The position numbers and the translations under genes are program-made. Below, one piece after another: positions 8,483 through 16,448 of a DNA stretch of 33,632 nucleotides; the stretch's first letter is position 1, and every line of letters begins with the position of its first letter. The notes beneath the pieces are model-generated. The model was given only the letters and a program-made list of their open reading frames with translations, was not told where the DNA came from and searched no databases. The DNA comes from Fimbriiglobus sp. (lineage in GTDB: Bacteria > Planctomycetota > Planctomycetia > Gemmatales > Gemmataceae): NCBI GenBank assembly GCA_025352235.1, contig JANXTU010000606.1, forward strand, positions 1-33,632, in the 5' to 3' direction.

Positions 8483-10357
8483 TCACCGGAGCGAGTCGAG
8501 GATTTTGATGCGCATCGCGCTCAGGGCGGGGACCAACCCGCCGAGTCGGCCCATCACCAGCGTGAAGAGCATCCCCATCGCGACGACTTGGGCGTCGACG
8601 TTGATGGTCAGCGCGACGCTCTTGCCGCCGGGGCCGTTGCCGCCGGCCGAAAGCATACTGACCGACGAGCGGCCGTCCGCGACGAGCCAGGCGAAGGCGC
8701 AGCCGAGCGCCCCGCCGACGGTGGCGACGGCGAGCGATTCGAGCAAGAACGACACGGTCACCTGCCAGCGTTTGAAGCCGAGCAAACGCAGCACGCCGAT
8801 GTCGCGGATGCGTTGGGCGATGGTGGCGAACATCGTCGTCATCATGCCGAAGATGCCGCCGATGGCCATGACGACGCAGACGAGGATGATCGCCGTGAGG
8901 AAGAAGTTGTTCGTCTTGGTCAACTCGGCGTAATAGTCCGGCTCCGAGAACGCCCGCAATTTTTGCTGCTTGTAGTTGGTGTTCAACTCGTAGGCGAACA
9001 ACCGGGACGCGCGCCGGGTGTCCTCTTCGGTCCGCATGACGAGGGTCGTCGGTTTCTCTTTGCCGAACGGGCCGTAAATCAGTCCGATGCGGCGGGCCCA
9101 GATTTCCGAGCCGAAGGTTTTCCCTTCCGACTTCATGATGCCCGTGACGAGCCATTGCATCTCGCCGAGTTCGAAGGTGTCGTCGACCCCGAGCCGTTTC
9201 TTGCCGTAATCGGGCCCGAGCGTCTCCGCGATCCCTTCACCGAGGACGCATTCGATTTTGAACTTCTCCGGCTTCTGCGGATCGGTTTCGACGCCGGTCT
9301 CCCCCATCCAACGGCCGCCGGGATACAGGGTGACATCGTGCACCGCCGCCGCGATCGCCGGGTCGTCGAGGGTGCGAAGTTGCACGAAGCGGCGGCGCGG
9401 CGGGTCGGTGCCCGGCACCGGTTGGTTGACGCTGTAATAGGTCTCCCAACTGGCGAGCGGACGATTCTTGCCGCCGATTTCGATCTTGCGAATGGCGATG
9501 GGCTTCGGTTTGATCGCTTCGTTCTTTTCGTTCACTTTGGCGGTTTCTTCGCCGATGCTGCCCAGGTCTTTCTTTTCGAGGTAGCTGAAGATTTCGTCGG
9601 TCGAACCGTCGCTGAGGACGAAGACGTTGCCGGGGACGCCGCTGTTTTCGGTGAGGTTGTTCATGCCGTTGACGAAGGCGAGCAGGAACGAGAGCAGCGC
9701 GATGACGGACGCGAAGGCGACGGCGGTCATCGCGTTCGTCTTCCACCGCACCCGGACGTTGCGCAGGTTGTAAGCTAGCGGCACCTTGCCGATGAACAGC
9801 AACAGCAGCACGTCGAAGCCGTAGATGGCGAGGAAAACGAACTGCCAGTGCTCGACCATCGCCGGGGGTAGCTTTTCGTGCAGGGGCGTTCGCAAGAAGG
9901 TCCGCAATTCTTCCGACGAAATATTGTTGATCGCTTCCTTGCGCTGAGTCTCGGTTTTGCCCATCAGGTCGCCGGGGGCGAACAGGAGCGTCCGCGGGAT
10001 CACGGCGAAGGAGCCGCGCTCGCCCAGCGGCAGGCGGCTGACGAGTTCGACCGAACAGGCCAGGATCACCAAGAAGACGACGAACCCGGAGATCAACGCG
10101 GTGGCGCGCCGGAAGGTGCGGAGCCAGAAGCCGGGCCGACCGACCGATTCGCTCAGCACCGACTCCTGCGGCATGATGGCCGGGAACGCGAGCAAGAGCG
10201 CCGAGAGCGGCAATAGCGACAGGGCGAGGACCAAACACGCCCCGAGCCCGCGGAGGGCGATTCCGAATGCGGAGGCCAGCAATCGCACCGCGAACCCGAC
10301 CGGGGTGGCGATGGAGAAGCGCTTGGCCAACGCCCGATTCTGATTGGTTGCAGACAC
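8483..10357 (-). CDS. ABC transporter permease, MacB/FtsX type, with extra N-terminal membrane segments
   Basis: This is a 624-residue permease. The C-terminal core is typical FtsX/MacB: a membrane segment near 205-232, a large extracytoplasmic domain to about 480, then three segments near 484-504, 535-559 and 589-614. The conserved R-D-I-G-V-L-R-L-L-G coupling-helix motif follows the first of those three. Unlike standard MacB it carries about three additional N-terminal segments (roughly 26-60, 87-105 and 172-190), and no ATPase is fused. The start is the GTG at 10357, preceded by GAGGTGA. It lies 11 bases after the stop of the other permease. It probably forms a heterodimer with that permease and works with the ATPase and membrane-fusion protein of the same operon to export a substrate or extract a lipid or peptide. 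Confidence 0.92.
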   Translation of the reverse strand: MSATNQNRALAKRFSIATPVGFAVRLLASAFGIALRGLGACLVLALSLLPLSALLLAFPAIMPQESVLSESVGRPGFWLRTFRRATALISGFVVFLVILACSVELVSRLPLGERGSFAVIPRTLLFAPGDLMGKTETQRKEAINNISSEELRTFLRTPLHEKLPPAMVEHWQFVFLAIYGFDVLLLLFIGKVPLAYNLRNVRVRWKTNAMTAVAFASVIALLSFLLAFVNGMNNLTENSGVPGNVFVLSDGSTDEIFSYLEKKDLGSIGEETAKVNEKNEAIKPKPIAIRKIEIGGKNRPLASWETYYSVNQPVPGTDPPRRRFVQLRTLDDPAIAAAVHDVTLYPGGRWMGETGVETDPQKPEKFKIECVLGEGIAETLGPDYGKKRLGVDDTFELGEMQWLVTGIMKSEGKTFGSEIWARRIGLIYGPFGKEKPTTLVMRTEEDTRRASRLFAYELNTNYKQQKLRAFSEPDYYAELTKTNNFFLTAIILVCVVMAIGGIFGMMTTMFATIAQRIRDIGVLRLLGFKRWQVTVSFLLESLAVATVGGALGCAFAWLVADGRSSVSMLSAGGNGPGGKSVALTINVDAQVVAMGMLFTLVMGRLGGLVPALSAMRIKILDSLR

Positions 10358-10368
10358 GGTCACCTCGG

Positions 10369-12012
10369 TTAGGCCACTTGCGCAAATACTTCGGAGACCT
10401 TCACTTTGCGGGCGTTCCAACTCGGCAGGGCCGAGCCGATGATGCCGACGGCGATCCCGAGTGCGGGACCGAGGATCACGATTTCCCACGGCATGTTCGT
10501 GTTGTCGAAGAAGGTGAATTTCACACCGACCGCGCGGGTGCCGTTCTTGACCATCAGCGGGACGAAGTAGACGAACCACGTGCTGAGCATGCCGCCGAAG
10601 AGGCCGATGAGCATCGCCTCGGACACGATCATCCCCATGAGCTGCCAGGGTTGGAACCCGAGGACTTTCATCACGGCCATTTCGGTCCAGCGTTCGCGGA
10701 CGCCGATAGTGATCGTGATGCCGATGACCAAGCACATGATGACGCCGATGGCGGGCATGACGATGTACTTCAGGCCCCAGAAGATGTCCTTGTACGGTTC
10801 GAGGAACGAGCCGATGACGGCGGAGAAGGTCTCCATCTTCGCGGCCGGGGCGTTGAACTTGGACGGGTCGTTGACCTGCGCGGCGAGGGCTTGGTACGAG
10901 GCTTTGTTCGGCATGCGCACCCAGACGAGGTTGAGGCAACGGTCGGCTTGCGGGTGGGCTTCCCCCTTGGTTTTCTTGTAATCGCCCAGTTTCGCGTCGA
11001 GGTAGTCGTACTGCATCGCCGCGGAATTCCCCATGCGGCTGCCCGTGGGGAAGGCGCCGACGATCTTGCACTCGAAGGTGATGTCTTTGTAATTGAGGCT
11101 GTAAAACTTCACCTCGTCGCCGACCTTCTTGCCGATGGTTTTCAGACGGTCTTCGCCGATCACGATGTTCCGCCGGTCCCCGTTCATCGTGTCGATCACC
11201 CGGAGCATCTCGTCCCAGTTGTCGTCGCCGAGGTCTTCCTTGTTCAACCCCTGCTCGCTCATCATGCCGTATTTCACGGAATTCGGATCGAGGGCGAAGA
11301 GAAACAAGCTGTTTTCCTGGGTGAACTTGGCCGGATCGAGGCTCGCCCCGACGAACGACCAGGTCATGAAATTCTCGTTCAGCCCCTCCGTGGCGAGCGC
11401 CCGGAAGCGGCGCCGGTTCGGGCTGGCTTCGTCGCGGTCGAGATCGTCGCGGAACAACTGGTCCAGTTCCTCGGCCCGGATCGCGCCGAGCGGGGAAGCG
11501 GGAATCCCTTTCTTGGACCGCTCCTCGTCGATCATCGGCCGCGGTTGCGACGACGGCGGCATGGCTCGGATGACGCCTTTCAGCGACGCCGCGTACCCCG
11601 GCGGCATTTGGCTCGGGATGCTGAATTTGTCGCTCATGATAACCATCTGCGAGTCTTCCTTCTCCGCCGTCAATTTGCCGATCGACTTCACGACGCCGTA
11701 GATCAACGTCAACATGCCGGTGAGGACGAACAGCGCGACGTACGTCAGGGCCGTGCGCAGCAGGTTCCGCCGCAGGCTCCGGAAGACGAGCCCGCCGAGC
11801 TTGCTGTACTTGCCGATGGGGTCGGGGAAGTTTTGGAGCACCTTGAGAGACAAGCTCATCGAGCCCATCGCGGCGAAGAAGATCGGCAGCGTGAAGCAGG
11901 CCAAGAGGGTCAGGAAGAAAATCGCGCCGAACATCCCGGCGGCGGCGTAGATCGCCGCTTGCATCAGCGAGACATCGGGCGCCGTTTGGCCCATCGCGAA
12001 ATCCGGGGTCAT
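10369..12012 (-). CDS. ABC transporter permease, MacB/FtsX type
   Basis: This is a 547-residue permease. After an unusual extra hydrophobic region (about 18-48) comes an FtsX-type layout: a segment near 86-110, an extracytoplasmic domain of about 300 residues, and three C-terminal segments near 414-435, 456-482 and 509-529. The coupling-helix motif E-M-A-V-M-K-V-L-G-F lies between the first two of these. The ATG at 12012 overlaps the stop of the ATPase gene by four bases (ATGA), so the two are very likely translationally coupled. The product probably pairs with the 624-residue permease. The extracytoplasmic domain is longer than in LolC/E-type proteins I remember and is rich in charged residues; it may determine the substrate, which cannot be read from the sequence. 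Confidence 0.92.
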   Translation of the reverse strand: MTPDFAMGQTAPDVSLMQAAIYAAAGMFGAIFFLTLLACFTLPIFFAAMGSMSLSLKVLQNFPDPIGKYSKLGGLVFRSLRRNLLRTALTYVALFVLTGMLTLIYGVVKSIGKLTAEKEDSQMVIMSDKFSIPSQMPPGYAASLKGVIRAMPPSSQPRPMIDEERSKKGIPASPLGAIRAEELDQLFRDDLDRDEASPNRRRFRALATEGLNENFMTWSFVGASLDPAKFTQENSLFLFALDPNSVKYGMMSEQGLNKEDLGDDNWDEMLRVIDTMNGDRRNIVIGEDRLKTIGKKVGDEVKFYSLNYKDITFECKIVGAFPTGSRMGNSAAMQYDYLDAKLGDYKKTKGEAHPQADRCLNLVWVRMPNKASYQALAAQVNDPSKFNAPAAKMETFSAVIGSFLEPYKDIFWGLKYIVMPAIGVIMCLVIGITITIGVRERWTEMAVMKVLGFQPWQLMGMIVSEAMLIGLFGGMLSTWFVYFVPLMVKNGTRAVGVKFTFFDNTNMPWEIVILGPALGIAVGIIGSALPSWNARKVKVSEVFAQVA

Positions 12013-12728
12013 CGCGAGACCTCGAGGGGGGAAAGGGCCGAGGCGGTGATGGTGTCTTGGCCGACGAGCCGGCCTTTCTCGAGGTGGACGATCCGCTGGG
12101 CGCATTTCGCGGCCGTGGGGTCGTGCGTCACCATCATAATTGTCTTGCCGAGTTCGCTGCGGAGCAGGTTGAGCAGGTCGAGCGCGGCGTCGGCCGATTT
12201 GGAATCGAGTGCCCCCGTCGGTTCGTCGGCGACGATGATCGTCGGATCGGTGACGATGGCCCGGGCGATGCCGACGCGCTGGCACTGCCCGCCGGAGAGT
12301 TGCCCCGGCCGGTGGTTCATCCGGTCGGAGAGGCTGACGATTTCGAGGGCGTTCTCGACTTGCGCGCGCCGCTCGGCTTTGCTCATCGGCAGCAGCAGCA
12401 GCGGCAGTTCGACGTTCTCGTAGGCCGAGAGGACCGGCAGGAGGTTGTAGAACTGGAAGACGAAGCCGACGTTGCGGGTCCGCCAGCGGGCGAGTTCGCT
12501 TTCCGAGAGCGACGAAATCTCTTGGCCGCCGATGGTGATGGTGCCGTCGGTCGGCCCGTCGAGGCCCGCGATGAGGTTGAGCAGGGTCGTCTTACCGGAG
12601 CCGGACGGCCCCATGAGCGCGACGAATTCGCCCTCTTGGACGTCGAGGTTCAAATCCATGAGCACCTCGATGCGCTCGGTGCCCCGGCTGAACGATTTGT
12701 ACAAGTCGCGGACTTCGACGATGGCCAT
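12009..12728 (-). CDS. ABC transporter ATP-binding protein (MacB/LolD class)
   Basis: This 239-residue ATPase has every expected motif: Walker A G-P-S-G-S-G-K-T-T (residues 40-48), a Q-loop, the signature L-S-G-G-Q (about 144-148), Walker B I-I-V-A-D-E-P, the D-loop S/G-A-L-D and a switch His in V-T-H-D. The sequence around the signature and the M-S-K-A-E-R-R block fit the LolD/MacB/FtsE group that powers mechanotransmission-type exporters. The ATG at 12728 (M-A-I-V-E-V) is preferred over an in-frame GTG at 12737 because LolD-class proteins usually begin close to the first beta strand. It lies 30 bases downstream of the membrane-fusion gene and overlaps the permease gene by four bases. Confidence 0.95.
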   Translation of the reverse strand: MAIVEVRDLYKSFSRGTERIEVLMDLNLDVQEGEFVALMGPSGSGKTTLLNLIAGLDGPTDGTITIGGQEISSLSESELARWRTRNVGFVFQFYNLLPVLSAYENVELPLLLLPMSKAERRAQVENALEIVSLSDRMNHRPGQLSGGQCQRVGIARAIVTDPTIIVADEPTGALDSKSADAALDLLNLLRSELGKTIMMVTHDPTAAKCAQRIVHLEKGRLVGQDTITASALSPLEVSR

Positions 12729-12758
12729 GATTCGCACGTCCGGGTTCGGGGATCGACT

Positions 12759-14027
12759 CTATTTGCTCAGGAACGTCACGACCGCGCCCATCTCCGGTTT
12801 CAAGTATTGCCCCTGCGTTTCGCCGGGGGGCAGCGTCACACTCACGCGCACGGTGATCACGCTTTTGGCCCGGTTCGCGATCGGCATGATGCGGAACAGA
12901 CTGCCGTCGTAGGTGCGATCCGGAAACGCTTTCGGTACGATCCGGCAGGATTGGCCGACCGTGAGCTTGCCGATGTCGGACTCCGGGATTTCCAAATCGA
13001 CTTCCAAATTGGCGAGGTCGGCGATGTCGGCGAGGGAGCCGGACGTCGCCCCGAACGCCAAGGGATTGACGAGGCTGTACAGTTCGGCCTTCTTACTGAG
13101 CACCGTCCCCGTGATCGGCATTTTGATGGTGCAGTTGTCGACGCGCCACTGCGATTGCGCGAGCCGCGCTTTGGCAGCATCCAAATCCCGTTGGGCGGCG
13201 TTCCAATCTTCTTTGACCGCGGCGATCTTCTCGGGGCGCGGGCCGAGCACCAACGTCTGGAAACTGGCTTCCAAGCCGGCGGTGCGCGCTTTCGCCGCGA
13301 AGTAGTCGGACTCGGCCTGCTGGAGTTCCCGCGGCGCCACGGCTAGCGAATTCGTGCTGCCGATGTCCTTCAATCGGTCGTATTCTTGCTTGGCGCGTTT
13401 CTCGATGACGGCCGATTCCCGCTTTTGTTCGCTCACCTGGTCTTTTTCGATCTGCCGGACGCTCGCGGGCAAAATTTCTTGGTAGCGTTGCCACGCCCCG
13501 GCCAGTCGGCTCTCGGCGGCGCTCACGAGCGCTTTCGTTTCGTCGACGGCGGCCCGGTAATTCGTCGAATCGATTCGCGCGAGCACGGTCCCTTGGGCGT
13601 ACTGCTTCCCTTCAACGAAGTTGTGCTCGATCAATTGGCCGCCGACGTCGATGGGGCTGACGGCGATCTGCCGGGCCGGCACGAGGTAGCCCGCGACCGG
13701 GGCGATGGCGATCGACTGCGATGCGGACCCGCCGCCGGACGATCCGGAGGATTTGTTCGTGGACACGGCGACCGGGCCGCTGTCGGTGTCTGTCGCGGAC
13801 GATTTGTAGTAGCGGACGCCGACGCCGGCCCAGGCGAGGGAAAGTACGCCGCAGAGGATCCACGGCAGCCACGTGATGCCGCCGAGGAGCCCCTTGGCCC
13901 GAGCCGTCGGCCCGCCGATGCGGAGCCGCTGGACGCGCTCCTTCATGTCCCGCGATTCGGCGGTGGGCACCCGCTTGGCGAAGGCCGGCGCTTCGATCAG
14001 GGCCACCGGTTCGGCAGTCTCGTTCAT
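12759..14027 (-). CDS. Membrane-fusion protein (HlyD/MacA-like) of the exporter
   Basis: This is a 422-residue periplasmic adaptor. A basic N-terminal cytoplasmic tail is followed by one membrane anchor (about 46-72), then a Ser/Gly-rich linker (about 85-100). A lipoyl/barrel-sandwich half lies near 110-150, a long alpha-hairpin coiled coil near 165-285 (Glu/Arg/Lys/Ala-rich), the second sandwich half with the T-I-K-M-P-I-T-G-T-V-L block near 300-320, and beta-barrel plus membrane-proximal segments follow. This order is typical of HlyD/MacA proteins, which bridge the inner-membrane ABC transporter to an outer-membrane channel. The ATG at 14027 has GAGGTG about 6 bases upstream. The gene starts 10 bases after the tetR stop, so both are probably on one transcript. 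Confidence 0.92.
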   Translation of the reverse strand: MNETAEPVALIEAPAFAKRVPTAESRDMKERVQRLRIGGPTARAKGLLGGITWLPWILCGVLSLAWAGVGVRYYKSSATDTDSGPVAVSTNKSSGSSGGGSASQSIAIAPVAGYLVPARQIAVSPIDVGGQLIEHNFVEGKQYAQGTVLARIDSTNYRAAVDETKALVSAAESRLAGAWQRYQEILPASVRQIEKDQVSEQKRESAVIEKRAKQEYDRLKDIGSTNSLAVAPRELQQAESDYFAAKARTAGLEASFQTLVLGPRPEKIAAVKEDWNAAQRDLDAAKARLAQSQWRVDNCTIKMPITGTVLSKKAELYSLVNPLAFGATSGSLADIADLANLEVDLEIPESDIGKLTVGQSCRIVPKAFPDRTYDGSLFRIMPIANRAKSVITVRVSVTLPPGETQGQYLKPEMGAVVTFLSK

Positions 14028-14037
14028 CGCCAACACC

Positions 14038-14754
14038 TCAAACGGAATCGGGGGAAACACCCAACAGCGGACGGAGAACTTCCAAACAGGCATTCAAAAC
14101 GGCGGCTCGGTCGAGGGCGGCCGGGTCGACCGCGAGCTGATCGCCCAATCCTTGGAACAAAGCCATGACGACCGACGCTTTCGCCGCAGCGGGAATCGGG
14201 CCGGTCGCGGGCCCCGACGCTTCGAGATCGGCGACGATGTGCGCGCGCCAATCGGCGTTCGCCGCCGCGAGCTTGGCTCGGAAATCGGGGCGGTGCCGGA
14301 TCTGCGCTTGGAACGTATGGGCCAAAGAGAACAGCTCGGCCTTCTCGCCGTCCGGCCGGTTCAACATCCGCTCCAATCCGAATTTGGCCCGGTCGAAGAC
14401 CGACCCCCCCCGCCCCGAACCCGGCGGCCCGAACCCGCTCCGGGCCGCGTCCGCCATCATCTCTTCGATCATCCGTTGCAGCATCCGGTCGAACACCGCC
14501 AACAGGATCGATTCTTTCGTCGGAAAGTAGTAGGTCAATTGACCCCGGCTCATCCCCAAGCGGCTCTCGATGCGGCCCAACGACAATCGGTGGATCCCCT
14601 CGGTGGCGATGATGTCAGTCGCCGCGGCCACGATTTCATCGCGGCGCCGACGAGCCACCGCCGAATCGGTCGGCTCCGCTTCCACAACCACTGGAGGGGC
14701 GTTCGCCGGTCGACCGGGCGGATTTACCAACATCGCTGGTTTGCGGATGGCCAT
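14038..14754 (-). CDS. TetR/AcrR-family transcriptional regulator of the exporter operon
   Basis: The 238-residue protein has a TetR_N helix-turn-helix at about residues 36-85, with the characteristic T-E-G-x-x-x-L-S-L-x-x-I and L-T-Y-Y-F-P-T-K-E-S-I-L blocks, and a helical C-terminal ligand-binding domain. A Pro/Ala/Val-rich tail of about 35 residues precedes the DNA-binding domain, which is longer than usual. It is the first gene of the minus-strand exporter operon and is divergent from the TolC-like gene. A near-palindrome in its own promoter suggests autorepression, with relief by a substrate of the pump; this is inferred from the family. The ATG at 14754 sits about 6 bases from the predicted -10 box, so the mRNA may be leaderless. 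ATG at 14733 (residue 8) is an alternative start. Confidence 0.92.
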   Translation of the reverse strand: MAIRKPAMLVNPPGRPANAPPVVVEAEPTDSAVARRRRDEIVAAATDIIATEGIHRLSLGRIESRLGMSRGQLTYYFPTKESILLAVFDRMLQRMIEEMMADAARSGFGPPGSGRGGSVFDRAKFGLERMLNRPDGEKAELFSLAHTFQAQIRHRPDFRAKLAAANADWRAHIVADLEASGPATGPIPAAAKASVVMALFQGLGDQLAVDPAALDRAAVLNACLEVLRPLLGVSPDSV

Positions 14755-14759
14755 ACCCT

Positions 14760-14789
14760 AAAATAGACCGAACAGTCTAACGTCGTCAA
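14760..14789 (-). promoter_or_regulatory. tetR operon promoter with operator-like palindrome
   Basis: Read on the minus strand, TTGACG (14789-14784) and TATTTT (14765-14760) are separated by 18 bases. A palindrome TAGAC-N6-GTCTA occupies 14764-14779, largely between the two boxes, with 6 of 8 possible pairs matching. It resembles the 16-18 base sites of TetR-family repressors, and a repressor bound there would block polymerase. The predicted transcription start falls at or next to the ATG at 14754. Confidence 0.6.
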
Positions 14790-14880
14790 CCCTGGCCGCG
14801 AATTTTGTTTCGAGCGGTTCACCAAATCCCCGATTCCACCGAACTTCCGAAATGCGGTTCAACCGTCGCGATCCGTCCGG

Positions 14881-14902
14881 CCGATAGATCCCGAAGTATC
14901 GG
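14881..14902. repeat. Short inverted repeat upstream of the TolC-like gene
   Basis: CCGATA (14881-14886) and TATCGG (14897-14902) form a perfect 6-base inverted repeat around a 10-base spacer. It ends 19 bases before the ATG of the TolC-like gene. It could be a regulator site or a small hairpin in the mRNA leader. It does not match the TAGAC/GTCTA palindrome of the tetR promoter. A six-base match could be due to chance. Confidence 0.3.
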
Positions 14903-14921
14903 ACTCTCGGGGACGGGTCAC

Positions 14922-16199
14922 ATGCCGCGAACTTGGCGAAGTTGGGTTACCCTGGGAATGGTCGCGCTGGCGGGGTGCCGTGCGCCAAGCGTCCGCGTGA
15001 CCTCGCCCGCCCAAACCCCGGCCGCACCGTCGAAGCCGAGCGAACTCCCCGCCGCCAGCGCCACCACGCTCGAACCCGACTACGCCAAATTGCCGTTGGT
15101 CGATCCGCAGAGTGCATCGGCGATGCCGAGGGTGAAAGCCCGTGCGCCCGTCATGGAAGCGACCGTGTCGAAACTCGCGGCCGAGCGGGCCGCACTGGCG
15201 ACGGTCTTCCAACGCGAGAGCGAGATTCCGCATATCGTCGCGGCAACGCCGTCGCAACCGACGGGGGACGACGGGGCGTTGCTCCGGGAAGTGCGGACGT
15301 TATTAGCGACCGATGCTCGCCGGCGCGCCGGCGGCGACGCCGTCCAAGAATTTTTCCGGCTCGCCGATTTTGAAGGTCGGCTCGACTTATTGCGACTGTC
15401 GATCGACCGGCTCGATTTCCTGCGGGAAGCGGCCCGGAAAGCCAAGGCCGACGGGGCCCGGCTCCCGGTGGAGTTGGACGAACTCGACGCGCAGCGGGCG
15501 AATTTACTGGCCATCCTCGGGCAGGCCGAACTCGGGGCCAAGTTGCTCGACACCGATTTGAAACGCCGGCTCGGCCTTTCTGCGCAGATGCCGGAACGAT
15601 TGCTCCCCTCCGGGGATTTCAGCGTGCCGTCGGACACCGTCGATGCGGAGGCGTCGGTGAAAATCGCATTGGAACAACGGACCGATCTGCAAGCGCTCCG
15701 CACAGCCTATTTGGGACTGACCCCGGAAAACCTGCCGAGTGTGCAGGAGTACCTGCGCGGCGTCCCCGGATCGGTCGGACTGATCGGGAGCGGCTCCGTC
15801 GTCCATCCGCCGGCGTGGGATCCACGGCTGCCCTTTTCCAAATTGCTCCGCCGCCGGGCCGGCGAATGGGCCAAGGCGATCGACACCGTGACCGCCGCAG
15901 AAGTTGACGTGCGTCGCCAGCAACTTTATCGGTTGATCGAAGAGAAGGAGCGAGCGACGGCCGACGAAGTGCGGGCCACCGTCGCCACGCTCAACGAACA
16001 AACCCGGCAAGTCGGCTTGGCCCGCTGGCGCTCCGAGCAGCAGATGTCGAAGTTCGCCGACGTCAAGAAAATGGCGAAGGGGCCGTTTTTGGAAGTCCCC
16101 GCCGAATTGGAGACGCTCCGCGCCCGCTCGGAGGTCATCGCCGCCGCGATGGCGTGGCACCAAGCCCGCGGCAAACTCGCCGTGGCCCTCGGCCAGTGA
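14922..16199 (+). CDS. TolC-family-like outer-membrane efflux lipoprotein
   Basis: This is a 425-residue protein with a lipoprotein signal: a short basic N-terminus, a hydrophobic core and the lipobox L-A-G-C with Cys19 as the lipidation site, as in NodT-type TolC proteins. A Pro/Ala-rich linker follows. The body is almost wholly long amphipathic helices, including an L-x-A-Q-R-A-N-L-L-A-I-L-G stretch and A-L-E-Q-R-T-D-L-Q-A-L-R, which matches the A-L-x-x-R-P-D-L-x-A pattern of TolC proteins. The ATG at 14922 is preferred to one at 14805 because it starts the signal peptide. The divergent position next to tetR and the exporter operon suggests it is the outer-membrane channel of that pump. The beta-strand parts are hard to recognise, so the TolC call is moderately secure. 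Confidence 0.75.
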   Translation: MPRTWRSWVTLGMVALAGCRAPSVRVTSPAQTPAAPSKPSELPAASATTLEPDYAKLPLVDPQSASAMPRVKARAPVMEATVSKLAAERAALATVFQRESEIPHIVAATPSQPTGDDGALLREVRTLLATDARRRAGGDAVQEFFRLADFEGRLDLLRLSIDRLDFLREAARKAKADGARLPVELDELDAQRANLLAILGQAELGAKLLDTDLKRRLGLSAQMPERLLPSGDFSVPSDTVDAEASVKIALEQRTDLQALRTAYLGLTPENLPSVQEYLRGVPGSVGLIGSGSVVHPPAWDPRLPFSKLLRRRAGEWAKAIDTVTAAEVDVRRQQLYRLIEEKERATADEVRATVATLNEQTRQVGLARWRSEQQMSKFADVKKMAKGPFLEVPAELETLRARSEVIAAAMAWHQARGKLAVALGQ

Positions 16200-16220
16200 G
16201 AACGGGCGTAAGCTCGAAAA

Positions 16221-16241
16221 GGCGGGCCTTTCGCCGTTTTT
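16221..16241 (+). terminator. Weak intrinsic terminator after the TolC-like gene
   Basis: GGCG (16221-16224) and CGCC (16232-16235) can pair around a 7-base loop, followed by a run of five T residues at 16237-16241. It lies 22 bases downstream of the TolC-like stop codon. The stem is short, so termination efficiency is doubtful. Confidence 0.4.
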
Positions 16242-16325
16242 CTGGCCAATGCAGTCTCAACAAGCCATACCTTTCCTGCGTAACCCCATATCGGGCATGC
16301 AGTAGAGAATGAGTCCAGCATTTGG

Positions 16326-16370
16326 AAATGATTCCACGCAAGGGTGTGTGACTCTGTGCTGGAACCATTT
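16326..16370. repeat. Long imperfect hairpin in an AT-richer intergenic region
   Basis: The left arm 16326-16340 pairs with the right arm 16355-16370. AAATG-x-TTCCA opposes TGGAA-x-CATTT with one mismatch, and CGCA opposes TGTG after a one-base bulge, leaving a loop of 14 bases. The surrounding intergenic stretch (16200-16448) is visibly less GC-rich than its neighbours and also contains a direct repeat, TTCTGGCCA, near 16240 and 16370. It may be a structured leader, a small RNA or the remnant of a small mobile element. I cannot assign it to a known family. Confidence 0.45.
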
Positions 16371-16448
16371 CTGGCCAGACTTTCCAATGCGTTCGGGGGG
16401 CGGACAGAATACAGTAGCTCCTGTCGCCCCGCCATTCCCCGGCTCCCC

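Noticed and set aside
7533-16199. Biosynthetic gene cluster for an exported natural product
   Set aside because: The exporter, regulator and esterase are present, but there is no synthase, precursor peptide or tailoring enzyme next to them.
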